Assembly: GCF_001548395.1 (NCBI RefSeq)
Contig: NZ_AP017367.1
Span: forward strand, 2,393,001-2,457,000
DNA length: 64,000 bases
Reading direction: 5' to 3'
Source of the DNA: Leptolyngbya sp. O-77
GTDB taxonomy: Bacteria > Cyanobacteriota > Cyanobacteriia > Elainellales > Elainellaceae
In this document: one piece after another, positions 35,670 to 44,586 of the stretch
Layout: each line of letters starts with the position of its first letter
Numbering within the stretch: the first letter of the stretch is position 1
The notes under the pieces: generated by a model
Told to the model about the DNA's origin: nothing
Database searches by the model: none
The model's input: only the letters and a program-made list of their open reading frames with translations
Translations under genes and position numbers: made by a program

Positions 35670-36130
35670 GGACTTTATCTCCTCACATAAAATTTATGAA
35701 CCCTGTGCCGCCTTTTGTCCTTAGTAAGAGGAAAATTAAATCGTCAGCCAATCGTCAACCGACTGTCAGCCAACCGTCAGTGAACCGTCCTAGTCAACAA
35801 GAAGGATAGCGGGTAGACGGATTCGCTGAAATCAGCGCAATCAATCAATGGTGCTGACCTCATCAAAAAATACATCGTAAGCCGAAGCAAAGCAGAGCCG
35901 CAGCCTTGCGAACAAATCGTCATGGCGAGTCGATAGACTGCCGACTCGACTTATCCTGCGCGGATTTTCTCAAAAGCAGATCGTCATCCAGCCAGCGGGA
36001 GTGAGCCAGATGACGAGACTTATCGAACATCCCGAAAAAATTATTCAATCCAGTATTCCCAAAGGTGGCTGAAGACGATGCAATACACACTCAGCTTCTG
36101 CACTCAGCTTCTGCTTTTATGATGCTGCTC
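35670..36130. other. Intergenic region
   Basis: About 460 bp without a gene. A direct-repeat-like stretch CAGCCAATCGTCAACCGACT / GTCAGCCAACCGTCAGTG lies near 35750-35790, just upstream of the barrel gene, and could be an operator region. Confidence 0.4.
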
Positions 36131-36826
36131 CTAGGCTTCTGCTCTGAATGCTCGAACGGCTTGCAGCCTGGATTCAATCGCGACACACTGGGCCAGTTTT
36201 CGCAGGTCGATGCCGGGAATAAATTGACTGGTTGCCGCAGGCTGATAGCTTGCGCCATCAAGCTGGTAGAGCCGAATCTGACTCTCTTCCCAGAACCATA
36301 CTTCGGGAACGCCCAGTGCTGGATATCGCCTGAGCTTATTCGGGTCGCCGCTCATGAACACCACCTCGAGGGCGAGATCTGGAATCCATTTCTTTTCGCC
36401 AAAGCAGTAGGACTCGTCAGCCTGCACCGAGGCGATCGCCTCCTTTTCTTGAGAGAACGACCCCGTTGAGACAAATTCGATCCCTTGGTTTAACAGGTAA
36501 TCTTCGAGCAGATAGCCCAGGTTGCCCTTGACAATTTCATGCTCTGGCGAGGTAGACAAAACCTCTAGCTCTCCCTGGTAATAAAACAGCCGCACCCCAG
36601 GCGAATCGGCAAACCCCCGCTGAATCGCCTGGAAGCTGTCCCAGCTTACGCCCGTCTGGACGCATCGCTGCTGGGTGGAAGGGATAGAGCTTGGGTCATG
36701 GCAACAGTCCCAAAGATTCGGTCTAACTTGCCCAGAGCGCTTGCCCAGAGCGCTTGCCCAGAGCGCTTGCCCAGAGCGCTTGCCCAGAGCGCTTGCCCAG
36801 AGTGTTGACCTGCGGCTAGCGGTCAA
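36131..36826 (-). CDS. Uma2-family (DUF820) endonuclease, N-terminus probably frameshifted
   Basis: PD-(D/E)XK-type protein of the family that is amplified in cyanobacteria; function in vivo unclear. The domain runs from TQQRCVQTGVSWDSFQAIQ to about IPGIDLRKLAQ, with the core IPDLALEVVFM near residue 150. The open frame starts at a TTG (36826) inside the sulfite reductase 3' end and reads through a 13-bp repeat array, which is unlike the family. A natural ATG at 36699 (MTQAL) is one frame off; an extra C in its CCC run would give MTQALSPSTQQRC, a normal N-terminus. Confidence 0.75.
   Translation of the reverse strand: MTASRRSTLWASALGKRSGQALWASALGKRSGQVRPNLWDCCHDPSSIPSTQQRCVQTGVSWDSFQAIQRGFADSPGVRLFYYQGELEVLSTSPEHEIVKGNLGYLLEDYLLNQGIEFVSTGSFSQEKEAIASVQADESYCFGEKKWIPDLALEVVFMSGDPNKLRRYPALGVPEVWFWEESQIRLYQLDGASYQPAATSQFIPGIDLRKLAQCVAIESRLQAVRAFRAEA
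36727..36804. repeat. 13-bp tandem repeat, six copies
   Basis: CTTGCCCAGAGCG occurs six times in tandem, the last with one change (CTTGCCCAGAGTG). It sits between the sulfite reductase stop and the Uma2 body. Unit length is not a multiple of three, so a change in copy number would change the frame of anything translated across it. Confidence 0.95.
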
Positions 36827-38735
36827 ACTGCTTCAGGTATTCCTCTAGCGCCTGGGTGGTGATGTCGGTCATGGAGAGGCCTTTGTCCGTGGCGATCGCC
36901 TTCAGCTTTTCATACACCTCATCGCGGATGCCGATGCGGTAGCGGGCTTTGCCAGGGCGGGCGGGTTTGGCGACCTGGCCAGGCTTATACTTCGCTGCAA
37001 ACTGGCGCAAGGCCTCTAGACCGACGCGGTGGGCAAAATCCCCAAAGCTCTCGTTGGCGTTGCGCTTTTGTTTGAAAAAGACGAACAGCGGCTCCAGCGT
37101 TTTTTCCAGGTCTTGAATCGGCATTTTGTCCATGTAGACTAGGCCGAGTCGAGTCTGGTGCGGATCGGCCCCCAGCCAGACTTGGTAAGCATCCGGCGCT
37201 TGGCCGACAAAGCCAATTTCCGCCAGGTAGGGGCGGGCGCATCCGTTGGGGCAGCCCGTCATCCGCACGACGAAATGCTCATCGGGCAGGCCCACGCGAT
37301 CCAACAGGGCGCGAATCCGCTCCAGCACGGTGGGCAGGGCGCGTTCCGATTCGGCGATCGCCAGTCCGCAGGTGGGCAGCGCCGGACAGGCCATGGAATA
37401 GCGCACCAGCGTATCGATGTCGGTTTCTGCCTGGATGCCGCAGCGGGTCAGGATGGCTTGAATCTTGGGGCGATCGCCCGGTTCGATGTCGTGCAGCAGA
37501 ATGTTCTGATGCGGGGTCAGGCGCATGGGCAGCGCGAAGGTCTGCTCAATCTCGCGCAGAGCGGTTTTTAGCTGAAACGTGCCCTCATCTTTGACGCGAC
37601 CATTTTCTACCGAAATGCCCAAAAACAGTTTGCCGTCGCCCTGCTCATGCCAGCCCAGAAAATCTTTATATTCAAACGGCGGCAGCGGCTTCAGCGGTTG
37701 CAGCGGTTTGCCCAGATAGCTCTCCACCATGCTGCGAAACTTATCCACGCCCCAGTCGTGGATCAGATACTTCATACGGGCATGACGGCGCTCAGCGCGA
37801 TCGCCGTAATCCCGCTGCGTCGCCACGATTGCCTTCACCGCATCGTAAATATCGGCTTTATCGACATAGCCAATCGGGTCAGCCACCCGCGCAAAGGTTT
37901 CCTCCTTGTTGTGCGTCCGCCCTAGCCCGCCGCCCGCGTAAATGTTGAAGCCCTCCAGGTTTCCCTGTTCGTCGGTAATCACCACCAGACCCAGATCTTG
38001 CGAAAACAGATCAACGGAATTGTCGCCAGGAACGGTCACGCAGGCCTTGAACTTGCGGGGCATGTACTGCGTACCGTAGATCGGCTCTTCATGGTTATGA
38101 AAAATCGTGCGATTGCCGTTGCGCTGGCGGGCTGCCACCACGTCGGGATGCTCCTCAGCGGAAATCGCCTTTTCGCCATCCAGCCAGATTTCGTAGTAAG
38201 CCCCCGTCTGCGGGGTCAGCAAATCCGCAATGTTGTTGGCATATTCCCAAGCCAGCGCATATTCAGGGCGATTCTTGAACGGGGCGGGTGGGGCCATGAC
38301 GTTGCGATTCAAGTCGCCGCAAGCCCCAAGCGTAGACCCCAGATTGCGGACAATGGCGGCCACCACCGTTTTCAGGTTCTTTTTAAGAATGCCGTGAATC
38401 TGGAAGCCTTGCCGCGTGGTCGCCCGCAGCGTGTGGTTGCCGTATTGCTCCGAGAGCGTGTCCAGCGCCAGATAAAGCTGGGTAGGAATAATGCCGCCGG
38501 GGCTGCGCGTCCGCAGCATAAACTGATAGTCTTTCTCCTGGCCTTTGACCCGGTTGTCGCGGTTGTCTTGCTGATAGGAGCCGTGAAACTTGAGGATCTG
38601 CACCGCGTCTTCGGTGAAGTGGGTGGTATCTTGCCGCAGCTCGGTGGCGACAGGCTCCCTCAGCCCGTGGCTGCGCTCTTTGATGCCTTCGACCTTGGAA
38701 ACTTTGGGAGCGGCGGGTGTGGAAGTAGGAGACAT
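36816..38735 (-). CDS. sir: Ferredoxin-sulfite reductase with C-terminal RHH-like tail
   Basis: Reduces sulfite to sulfide with electrons from ferredoxin. 639 residues. The siroheme/4Fe-4S cysteines are in CPALPTCGLA and CPNGCARP; the N-terminal half shows RQGFQIHGILKKNLKTVVAA and NRNVMAPPAPF. The last ~41 residues (YRIGIRDEVYEKLKAIATDK through LKQFDR) resemble a ribbon-helix-helix DNA-binding fold. The start used is ATG at 38735 (MSPTSTPAAPK); a TTG two codons earlier is less likely. Cytoplasmic. Confidence 0.93.
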   Translation of the reverse strand: MSPTSTPAAPKVSKVEGIKERSHGLREPVATELRQDTTHFTEDAVQILKFHGSYQQDNRDNRVKGQEKDYQFMLRTRSPGGIIPTQLYLALDTLSEQYGNHTLRATTRQGFQIHGILKKNLKTVVAAIVRNLGSTLGACGDLNRNVMAPPAPFKNRPEYALAWEYANNIADLLTPQTGAYYEIWLDGEKAISAEEHPDVVAARQRNGNRTIFHNHEEPIYGTQYMPRKFKACVTVPGDNSVDLFSQDLGLVVITDEQGNLEGFNIYAGGGLGRTHNKEETFARVADPIGYVDKADIYDAVKAIVATQRDYGDRAERRHARMKYLIHDWGVDKFRSMVESYLGKPLQPLKPLPPFEYKDFLGWHEQGDGKLFLGISVENGRVKDEGTFQLKTALREIEQTFALPMRLTPHQNILLHDIEPGDRPKIQAILTRCGIQAETDIDTLVRYSMACPALPTCGLAIAESERALPTVLERIRALLDRVGLPDEHFVVRMTGCPNGCARPYLAEIGFVGQAPDAYQVWLGADPHQTRLGLVYMDKMPIQDLEKTLEPLFVFFKQKRNANESFGDFAHRVGLEALRQFAAKYKPGQVAKPARPGKARYRIGIRDEVYEKLKAIATDKGLSMTDITTQALEEYLKQFDR

Positions 38736-39903
38736 AAACAAATCAAGGATGGCAGGTGGTTAAGAATGGCAGTTTTGGGAAGAGGACAGCGGGCACGCCG
38801 TAAAGAGCTTGGAAGGGTTAACCATGAACCAGATGCAATGAGGCTTGCGAATGCGGCTTGAAACCAATGAGGCTATTGACTATTAGGTGACTATTAGGCG
38901 ATGGCCCCATCTCGCCTCATCCGTAGATTACTCAACCGATACCCACGCCCCCAGCATGTACACCAACGTATGACCGAACCAGGATGACCGATAGGATTGA
39001 ACCCATGTGACCGATATGGTTGACCAACCTACGCTCGAGTTTTTTGCTCAGAATCTACACTTGGAATCTATATCAATAAGCCATGCCCAAGGCGCAACCT
39101 ACGAACCGACTCCCGCAGCCTGATTCTCACAAGCCTGATTCACAGTGTAGCGCTGGGCCGCAGCTTTTTAACGACTATTCCCGGTATTCCGATTGGAATT
39201 AAGCCGTATCAGTCCTTCTAATTGTACCACCCCGCTTCTTAATCTTGGTAGCCCCAGAAGGTCGCCTGTCCTTGCATCTTAAAACCATGACTTTTTTCTC
39301 ATCCCTCACTCCATTGACCAGGGAAAACCAAGAAAGTCTACAGAACTGGGGTTCAATCTGCATTTTTGTAGCGGTATTTACGGTTTTATGAACCCACATC
39401 TGGAGTATCAGATGCATCATGGCTGCGGGACTGCTGCACGGACATCTCGCTGCCTGTAACATTGACGAAACAATCAGAGATGAGATATCTTCTCAAGTAA
39501 ACATAAGTCGGCCTAATTAAAGAATTTCTAAGTCATTAGTGATTTAAAAAACGCTGGCACCGAAAGTCGCCCTGATTCAGCAGATCTGCGGTAGCTTTTG
39601 CGAAAATTGTCAGCTGGTTTGCTGAACCTACTAGCCCAAGGCTTAACCACAGGCCCTATCGAGTTTAGTTTCTGTCCTAGAATCTCTGACCCAGAAGTTT
39701 AAGCAGACGCTCTTGATCTCGGCGTGCATAGATTGGGCAGATGATTTGAGCAAGGTTGGTGTGTCCTGATTCTCGTCAGTTTCCTTCGCTAGTGCGTGTC
39801 GTTTTCTGTTAAGTATGCTGATTCGCAATCACTGAGGGAATCTTTTTAGGAGATCCACCTCTGGTTTGCGTGTCGGTAGACGTTAGCCATGAGGTGAAAA
39901 AGT
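38736..39903. other. Long intergenic region between sir and the glycosyltransferase gene
   Basis: About 1.17 kb, AT-richer than average in its middle part. Two minus-strand open frames (87 and 61 codons, at 39199-39462 and 39643-39828) have no family resemblance or ribosome-binding site and look spurious. Repeated ATGACCGAT/TGACCGAT units occur near 38970-39020. This divergent region holds the promoters of sir and of the glycosyltransferase; I see no RNA gene. Confidence 0.45.
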
Positions 39904-41202
39904 ATGTTTCTGACTCGGGGTCATCGAATTGCGCTGATTTCGGTAGACGGAGATCCAGCGGCTGAAATTGGACAAGAAGAGGCAGGCGGTCAAAATGTTT
40001 ATGTTCGGCAAGTTGGCGAGACGCTGGCCGCGCAGGGCTGGCAGGTGGATATGTTCACGCGCCGCAGCGACCCAGAGCAGCCGATGATCGTGGAACACCA
40101 GCCCCATTGCCGGACAATTCGGCTAGTGGCTGGCCCGGCGGAGTTTATGAGCCGCGATCTGCTGTTTGACTATTTGCCAGAGTTTGTGGAGCAGTTTCTC
40201 GCCTTTCAAATGCAGGAAGGGGTTGAGTATTCGCTCGTTCACACCCATTACTGGCTCTCGTCGTGGGTGGGGATGCGGCTGAAGCGCCAGATGCCGTCGC
40301 TGGTGCAGGTGCATACCTACCACTCGCTGGGCGCAGTGAAGTATCGCACGCTGGGCGAACTGCCGCCAATTGGCGCGAAACGGCTGGTAGTCGAAAAAGA
40401 TTGCCTGGAAACGGTGGATTCGGTGGTGGCGACCAGTCCCCAAGAGCGGGAACACATGCGATCGCTCGTCTCCACCCAAGGGCGCATCGACATGATTCCC
40501 TGCGGTACTGACATCAGCCGCTTTGGCCACATCACCCGCGCCGAAGCCCGCCGGCAGCTTGGCTTTGCACCCGAAGATAAGATCGTGCTGTATGTGGGTC
40601 GATTTGACCCGCGCAAGGGCATCGAAACGCTGGTTCGGGCTGTAGGAGAGTCTGATTTGCGGCATATGCCCAACCTGAAGCTGGTGATCGGCGGCGGCAG
40701 TCGCCCCGGCAAGAGTGATGGGCTGGAGCGCGATCGCATCGAAGGGATTGTGCAAGCGCTGGGACTGACCAGCATGACCCAATTCCCTGGCCGCCTGGGC
40801 GACACCAACTTGCATCTCTATTACGCAGCGGCGGATGTGTGCGTCGTGCCCAGCCACTATGAACCGTTTGGGCTGGTGCCCATCGAAGCGATGGCCAGCC
40901 ATACGCCCGTGGTGGCCAGCAATGTGGGTGGGTTGCAATATACCATCGTGCCAGAGGTGACGGGGCTGCTGGTGCCGCCGAAGGATACTGAAGCCTTTGC
41001 GGGGGCGATCGCCCGCATCCTCAAAAACCCTGCCTGGCGAGACAAACTGGGCAACGCGGGTCGTCAGCGCGTAGAACTCGGCTTTAGCTGGGACAGTGTT
41101 GCATCGCGCCTGGGGCAACTCTATCTCCAGCTCATCGCCAATGTGGCGGATGAGGTTGTCCCGATAGAGGTGGAAAACGCCGCGCAGGAAGTGGCGGCAT
41201 AG
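39904..41202 (+). CDS. Glycosyltransferase family 4 protein
   Basis: 432 residues, a retaining GT-B glycosyltransferase related to sucrose-phosphate synthase and D-inositol-phosphate glycosyltransferases. The N-terminal domain has EEAGGQNVYVRQVGETLAAQ and VHTHYWLSS; the C-terminal nucleotide-binding domain has LYVGRFDPRKGIETL and the EX7E block EPFGLVPIEAMASHTPVVAS. Full length. The exact donor and acceptor cannot be told. It ends in a strong hairpin at 41233. Confidence 0.88.
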   Translation: MFLTRGHRIALISVDGDPAAEIGQEEAGGQNVYVRQVGETLAAQGWQVDMFTRRSDPEQPMIVEHQPHCRTIRLVAGPAEFMSRDLLFDYLPEFVEQFLAFQMQEGVEYSLVHTHYWLSSWVGMRLKRQMPSLVQVHTYHSLGAVKYRTLGELPPIGAKRLVVEKDCLETVDSVVATSPQEREHMRSLVSTQGRIDMIPCGTDISRFGHITRAEARRQLGFAPEDKIVLYVGRFDPRKGIETLVRAVGESDLRHMPNLKLVIGGGSRPGKSDGLERDRIEGIVQALGLTSMTQFPGRLGDTNLHLYYAAADVCVVPSHYEPFGLVPIEAMASHTPVVASNVGGLQYTIVPEVTGLLVPPKDTEAFAGAIARILKNPAWRDKLGNAGRQRVELGFSWDSVASRLGQLYLQLIANVADEVVPIEVENAAQEVAA

Positions 41203-41232
41203 CGCTGGCATCCCGCTGGCTTTGCGCCTCGA

Positions 41233-41279
41233 CAAGACGCTCTCTCGACAGCCCATTGCAGCGCCGGGAGAGCGTCTTG
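41233..41279 (+). terminator. Hairpin after the glycosyltransferase gene
   Basis: CAAGACGCTCTC (41233-41244) and GAGAGCGTCTTG (41268-41279) form a perfect 12-bp stem with a 23-base loop, 31 bp past the stop codon. Only TTTGGG follows, so it is a weak or factor-dependent terminator. Three copies of GTTTGGGAAACT follow directly (41279-41320). Confidence 0.65.
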
Positions 41280-41631
41280 TTTGGGAAACTTGTTTGGGAA
41301 ACTTTAGTTTGGGAAACTCTCGCGTTGACAAACGGCGATCGCCCTCCATACCCCCGCCGTCAGCACCGCCCCGCCCCAATCCAAAATCTAAAATTTTCTT
41401 GCGTCAGTGAAACGCATCCAGTACAATCGTCCATCAAGCTGCCCGTTGGTTCTCTTCGACGCAGCCTACTTTACCCCCGAAATTTTGGTCGTTTAGTCAC
41501 TTGCGGTGTCGGTAGATGTTCGCACCACCTACCAACACCTGACCCCTCGACAGTCCGTGCCTGTCTCAGGGCTGCGTCCATTGTAGGCCGCCCTGTCCCA
41601 GCGCTTCACGTCCGGGGGCGGCCAACATTTC

Positions 41632-41669
41632 GGGGTTTCCTACCCTACTCGTTTCCTGGAGGAAACCCC
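41632..41669 (+). promoter_or_regulatory. Hairpin that overlaps the ribosome-binding site of the 98-residue gene
   Basis: GGGGTTTCC (41632-41640) can pair perfectly with GGAAACCCC (41661-41669). The only good Shine-Dalgarno element, GGAGG (41658-41662), lies at the edge of the 3' arm, and the ATG is at 41672. Such a structure would limit ribosome access until it opens. The rest of the 470-bp spacer shows no gene. Confidence 0.55.
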
Positions 41670-41671
41670 AA

Positions 41672-41968
41672 ATGCTGACAATTCAATACACCTGGTCGTC
41701 CCCACGCTCGGAGGCGACCCAGTTTTCGCTGCCCCCGCTCACCTGCGAACTGCCCCACCGTCGCCGCCTACGCCACTACATCATCGGCCTGCCCGAAGAC
41801 GCGCAACTGGTCATCGACCGGCTGCACCTGCTCCGCTACGCCGAACGCTTTGAGTGGACTCGCGCCCTGGAATTCCCGCCCAACGGCATCGTCTTCGACG
41901 GTCGCCCTGGCGAGGTGCTGCGCTATCTGCACCGCGAGATCCGGAGCAATCCTGGCACGAATGAGTAA
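41672..41968 (+). CDS. Small conserved protein, function unknown
   Basis: 98 residues, no domain recognised. Composition is charged (RRRLRHYIIGLPEDAQLVID) with a likely alpha/beta fold, no signal peptide. The ribosome-binding site GGAGG precedes the ATG at good distance, and codon use fits the genome, so it looks real and is likely shared among cyanobacteria. Confidence 0.6.
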   Translation: MLTIQYTWSSPRSEATQFSLPPLTCELPHRRRLRHYIIGLPEDAQLVIDRLHLLRYAERFEWTRALEFPPNGIVFDGRPGEVLRYLHREIRSNPGTNE

Positions 41969-41977
41969 GAACAGATA

Positions 41978-42032
41978 AGGGCGATTTTGGTAAGGGCGAT
42001 TTTGGGTTTTAGATTTTGGATTTTAGCAGGGC
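41978..42032. repeat. CCAAAATC-type dispersed repeat
   Basis: GGGCGATTTTGG occurs twice, followed by GTTTTAGATTTTGGATTTTAG. Same family as other copies. Confidence 0.6.
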
Positions 42033-42081
42033 ATCCCTTCAATCTAAAGTCCAAAGTCCTGGGTGCATCCCACTTTTGTCA

Positions 42082-42175
42082 CCCTCACCCTAAATCCCTC
42101 TCCCAAAGCGGGAGAGGGACTTCCAATCCGGCTCCCCTTCTCCCTATTTTGGGAGAAGGGGCTGGGGGATGAGGG
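42082..42175. repeat. MITE-like double-hairpin repeat
   Basis: 94 bp with inverted ends CCCTCA...TGAGGG. It contains two perfect hairpins: CCCTCTCCC-AAAGC-GGGAGAGGG (42096-42118) and CCCCTTCTCCC-TATTTT-GGGAGAAGGGG (42134-42161). This form is a common small mobile repeat in bacteria with no coding capacity. It lies in the spacer upstream of the aminotransferase gene. Confidence 0.8.
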
Positions 42176-42195
42176 CAAACTTGCAGAACTTGGAT

Positions 42196-42252
42196 GCGCC
42201 CAAAATCCCCAATCCAAAATCCCCAATTCTCTCCCATCCAAAATCCAATATG
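42196..42252. repeat. CCAAAATC-type dispersed repeat
   Basis: CCCAAAATCCCCAATCCAAA and CCCATCCAAAATCCAATA units directly after the MITE-like repeat; same family as the copies at 1096 and in rnpB. Confidence 0.6.
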
Positions 42253-42395
42253 CAGAAGGCCCTGCCTTAGGTCTTGCCATCCTAACGCCTGCTCTCTCCA
42301 GAATGTGGCATTCTGATAGATACTCCAAAAATGCCCCAAAATATTAGATCGACGCAAAATCTAAATTCCCCTGAGTTCAGAGGCAGGACAGAGCA

Positions 42396-43550
42396 ATGGA
42401 CAATAAGCTGATGTTGATGATTCCTGGCCCAACGCCCGTGCCGGAGTCGGTGCTGTTGGCGCTGGCAAAGCACCCGATTGGCCACCGCAGCGGCGAGTTT
42501 GGCACGATTATGGCGGAGGTGACCGCAGGGCTAAAGTGGCTGCACCAGACGGAGAACGACGTGCTGATCCTGACCGCCAGCGGCACGGGGGCAATGGAAG
42601 CGGGAATTATTAACTTCCTGAGTCCGGGCGATCGCGTGCTGGTGGGCACAAACGGCAAATTTGGCGATCGCTGGGCCCAGCTTGCCGAGGGCTTTGGGCT
42701 ACAGGTCGAGCGCGTCACCGCCGAATGGGGCAAAGCACTCAACCCCGAAGACTTCCGCACGCGCCTGGAAGCCGACACCGCCAAGGACATCAAGGCTGTC
42801 ATCGTCACCCACAGCGAAACCTCGACGGGTGTGCTGAACGATCTGGAAACCATCAATCGGCACGTCAAGGCTCACGGGGCGCTGATTATCGTAGATGCTG
42901 TCACCAGCCTGGGCGCAACCAACGTGCCCATTGACGAGTGGGGGCTGGATGTGGTCGCGTCGGGTTCCCAGAAAGGCTTCATGCTGCCGCCAGGACTGGG
43001 CTTTGTCGCGGTCGGCCCCAAGGCATGGGAAGCCTACGCCACCGCCAAGATTCCCCGTTTCTATCTCGATCTGGGCAAATATCGCAAAGACGCAGCAAAA
43101 AACACCACGCCCTTCACGCCACCTGTGAATATGTTCTTTGCGCTGCAAGTGGCGCTGAAGATGATGCAGGCAGAGGGGTTGGAGAATATCTTTGCGCGGC
43201 ATCATCGCCAAATGAACGCCACTCGCGCTGCCATGAAGGCGCTGGGGCTGCCGCTGTTTGCGGCCGATGGCACCTCTAGTCCTGCGATTACCGCTGTGGC
43301 TCCGGTGGGCGTAGAGTCCGAGAAAATCCGCTCGGTGATGAAGAAAAAATTCGACATTGCGCTGGCTGGCGGACAGGACGACCTGAAGGGCAAGATCTTC
43401 CGCGTGGGGCACTTGGGCTTTGTGTGCGATCGCGACATTTTGACGGCCGTGGGTGCGCTAGAAGCCACGCTGCTTGAGCTGGGGTATGACGGCGTGACCC
43501 CCGGCGCAGGCGTGGCCGCAGCCGCTAAGATCCTAAATGAAACGGCTTAG
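42396..43550 (+). CDS. Class V aminotransferase (alanine/serine-glyoxylate type)
   Basis: 384 residues, PLP-dependent. It starts MLMIPGPTPVPESVLLALAK, has the PLP-lysine block ASGSQKGFMLPPGLGF (Lys near 193) and the cofactor region VDAVTSLGATNVPIDEWGLD. Family members transaminate glyoxylate to glycine in photorespiration. In cyanobacteria this group was historically labelled the small subunit of soluble hydrogenase, a name not supported by the fold. The DUF3386 gene follows 11 bp downstream, so they are probably co-transcribed. Confidence 0.9.
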   Translation: MDNKLMLMIPGPTPVPESVLLALAKHPIGHRSGEFGTIMAEVTAGLKWLHQTENDVLILTASGTGAMEAGIINFLSPGDRVLVGTNGKFGDRWAQLAEGFGLQVERVTAEWGKALNPEDFRTRLEADTAKDIKAVIVTHSETSTGVLNDLETINRHVKAHGALIIVDAVTSLGATNVPIDEWGLDVVASGSQKGFMLPPGLGFVAVGPKAWEAYATAKIPRFYLDLGKYRKDAAKNTTPFTPPVNMFFALQVALKMMQAEGLENIFARHHRQMNATRAAMKALGLPLFAADGTSSPAITAVAPVGVESEKIRSVMKKKFDIALAGGQDDLKGKIFRVGHLGFVCDRDILTAVGALEATLLELGYDGVTPGAGVAAAAKILNETA

Positions 43551-43561
43551 GAGCTTTCCTC

Positions 43562-44200
43562 ATGACGCAAACCACGCTAGACGCTCAATCACTTTTTCGG
43601 GCGGCCTACGAAAATCGCTACACCTGGGATGAACATTTTCCAGGATTCACGGCTGACGTGACGCTGACTCAGGGCGGCGAAACCTATACGGGCAAGGTGC
43701 GGGTGAATGCCGATCTGAGCTATGAGGTCGTCGAACTGTCGGATGAGGCGGTGCGCGAGTCGCTCCAGGGAATGCTCTGGGAAATCGTGACCCACCGCAA
43801 GCGCAGCAGCTTTGAGCAGACCCACGGCAAAAACCGCTTCTCGCTGGGCAACACCGACGACACGGGCGCAGTCGAAATCCTCGTCAGCGGCGACGCGATG
43901 GGGTCAAACTACAAGCTGCGGAACAACGAAATTTGCCAGGTGAGCCGCGTCATGGGGGGCAATGCCTTTGTGATCAACCACCACAGCAGCCTCGACACGG
44001 GCGCGGGCTACATCTCGACGGGCTACGACGTAACGTTCCGCAATGCCGAGACGGGCGAAGTCGTGCGCGAAAACCGGGTAGACAGCACCTACGAAAGCTT
44101 TGGCGGCTATTATCTGCTGACGCGCCAGGTGATTCACTCAACCCAGGGCGATACGCAGACCACGACGGAGTTTACCCTGTCGAACATCGAACTGCTGTAG
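43562..44200 (+). CDS. DUF3386 domain protein
   Basis: 212 residues, a cyanobacterial/plant family of unknown function. Family blocks: LFRAAYENRYTWDEHFPGF, FSLGNTDDTGAVEILVSGD and the C-terminal EFTLSNIELL. Mostly beta, no signal peptide. Second gene behind the aminotransferase, spaced by 11 bp. Confidence 0.88.
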   Translation: MTQTTLDAQSLFRAAYENRYTWDEHFPGFTADVTLTQGGETYTGKVRVNADLSYEVVELSDEAVRESLQGMLWEIVTHRKRSSFEQTHGKNRFSLGNTDDTGAVEILVSGDAMGSNYKLRNNEICQVSRVMGGNAFVINHHSSLDTGAGYISTGYDVTFRNAETGEVVRENRVDSTYESFGGYYLLTRQVIHSTQGDTQTTTEFTLSNIELL

Positions 44201-44298
44201 GGTTCTAGCCGCAGCCCAATTTTACGCACCCTGTGCCTCGAAGTTGGGCTGCTTGAGTGGGTGCTTGGTTTTGGATGTGCGAGTTTGGATTTGCGGCA

Positions 44299-44586
44299 AT
44301 GGGTAAAAAACTACGCCTAATGCGGGTTGTGGGGATTTTCGGAGTAGAGGCGATCGCCCTTTTGTCCTGTTCACCTGCGCTAGCCAGCCTGAGCAAAATC
44401 AGCTTTGACCTGTCGCAGATTTCGCCGGAGGGATTGGTGGGGCCAGCGGATGGAGGGCGATCGCTTTTTGGATTGCCGAGCCGTTATGCTGCAGGTGCGA
44501 CAGTCCTGCCTAAAACCCTTCCTGCTCTAGCTCCTCAATCACTTGAAGTCCGCGCGGATCGCCCAGTTTCAGCATCGACAGCTTAG
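44299..44586 (+). CDS. Exported cyanobacterial protein, apparently truncated
   Basis: 95 residues from ATG at 44299. A signal peptide (VVGIFGVEAIALLSCSPALA) is followed by KISFDLSQISPEGLVGPADG, a block I recognise from longer cyanobacterial secreted proteins. After about residue 60 the sequence no longer looks like that family, and the last 75 bp overlap the 3' end of the HEAT gene on the opposite strand. It may be a truncated remnant. The family resemblance is from memory. Confidence 0.45.
   Translation: MGKKLRLMRVVGIFGVEAIALLSCSPALASLSKISFDLSQISPEGLVGPADGGRSLFGLPSRYAAGATVLPKTLPALAPQSLEVRADRPVSASTA

Noticed and set aside
36727..36804. CRISPR array
   Set aside because: Units are directly adjacent 13-mers without spacers, and no cas genes are present.
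39199..39828. Two minus-strand open frames (87 and 61 codons) in the long spacer upstream of the glycosyltransferase gene
   Set aside because: No recognisable family, no good start context; likely chance frames.
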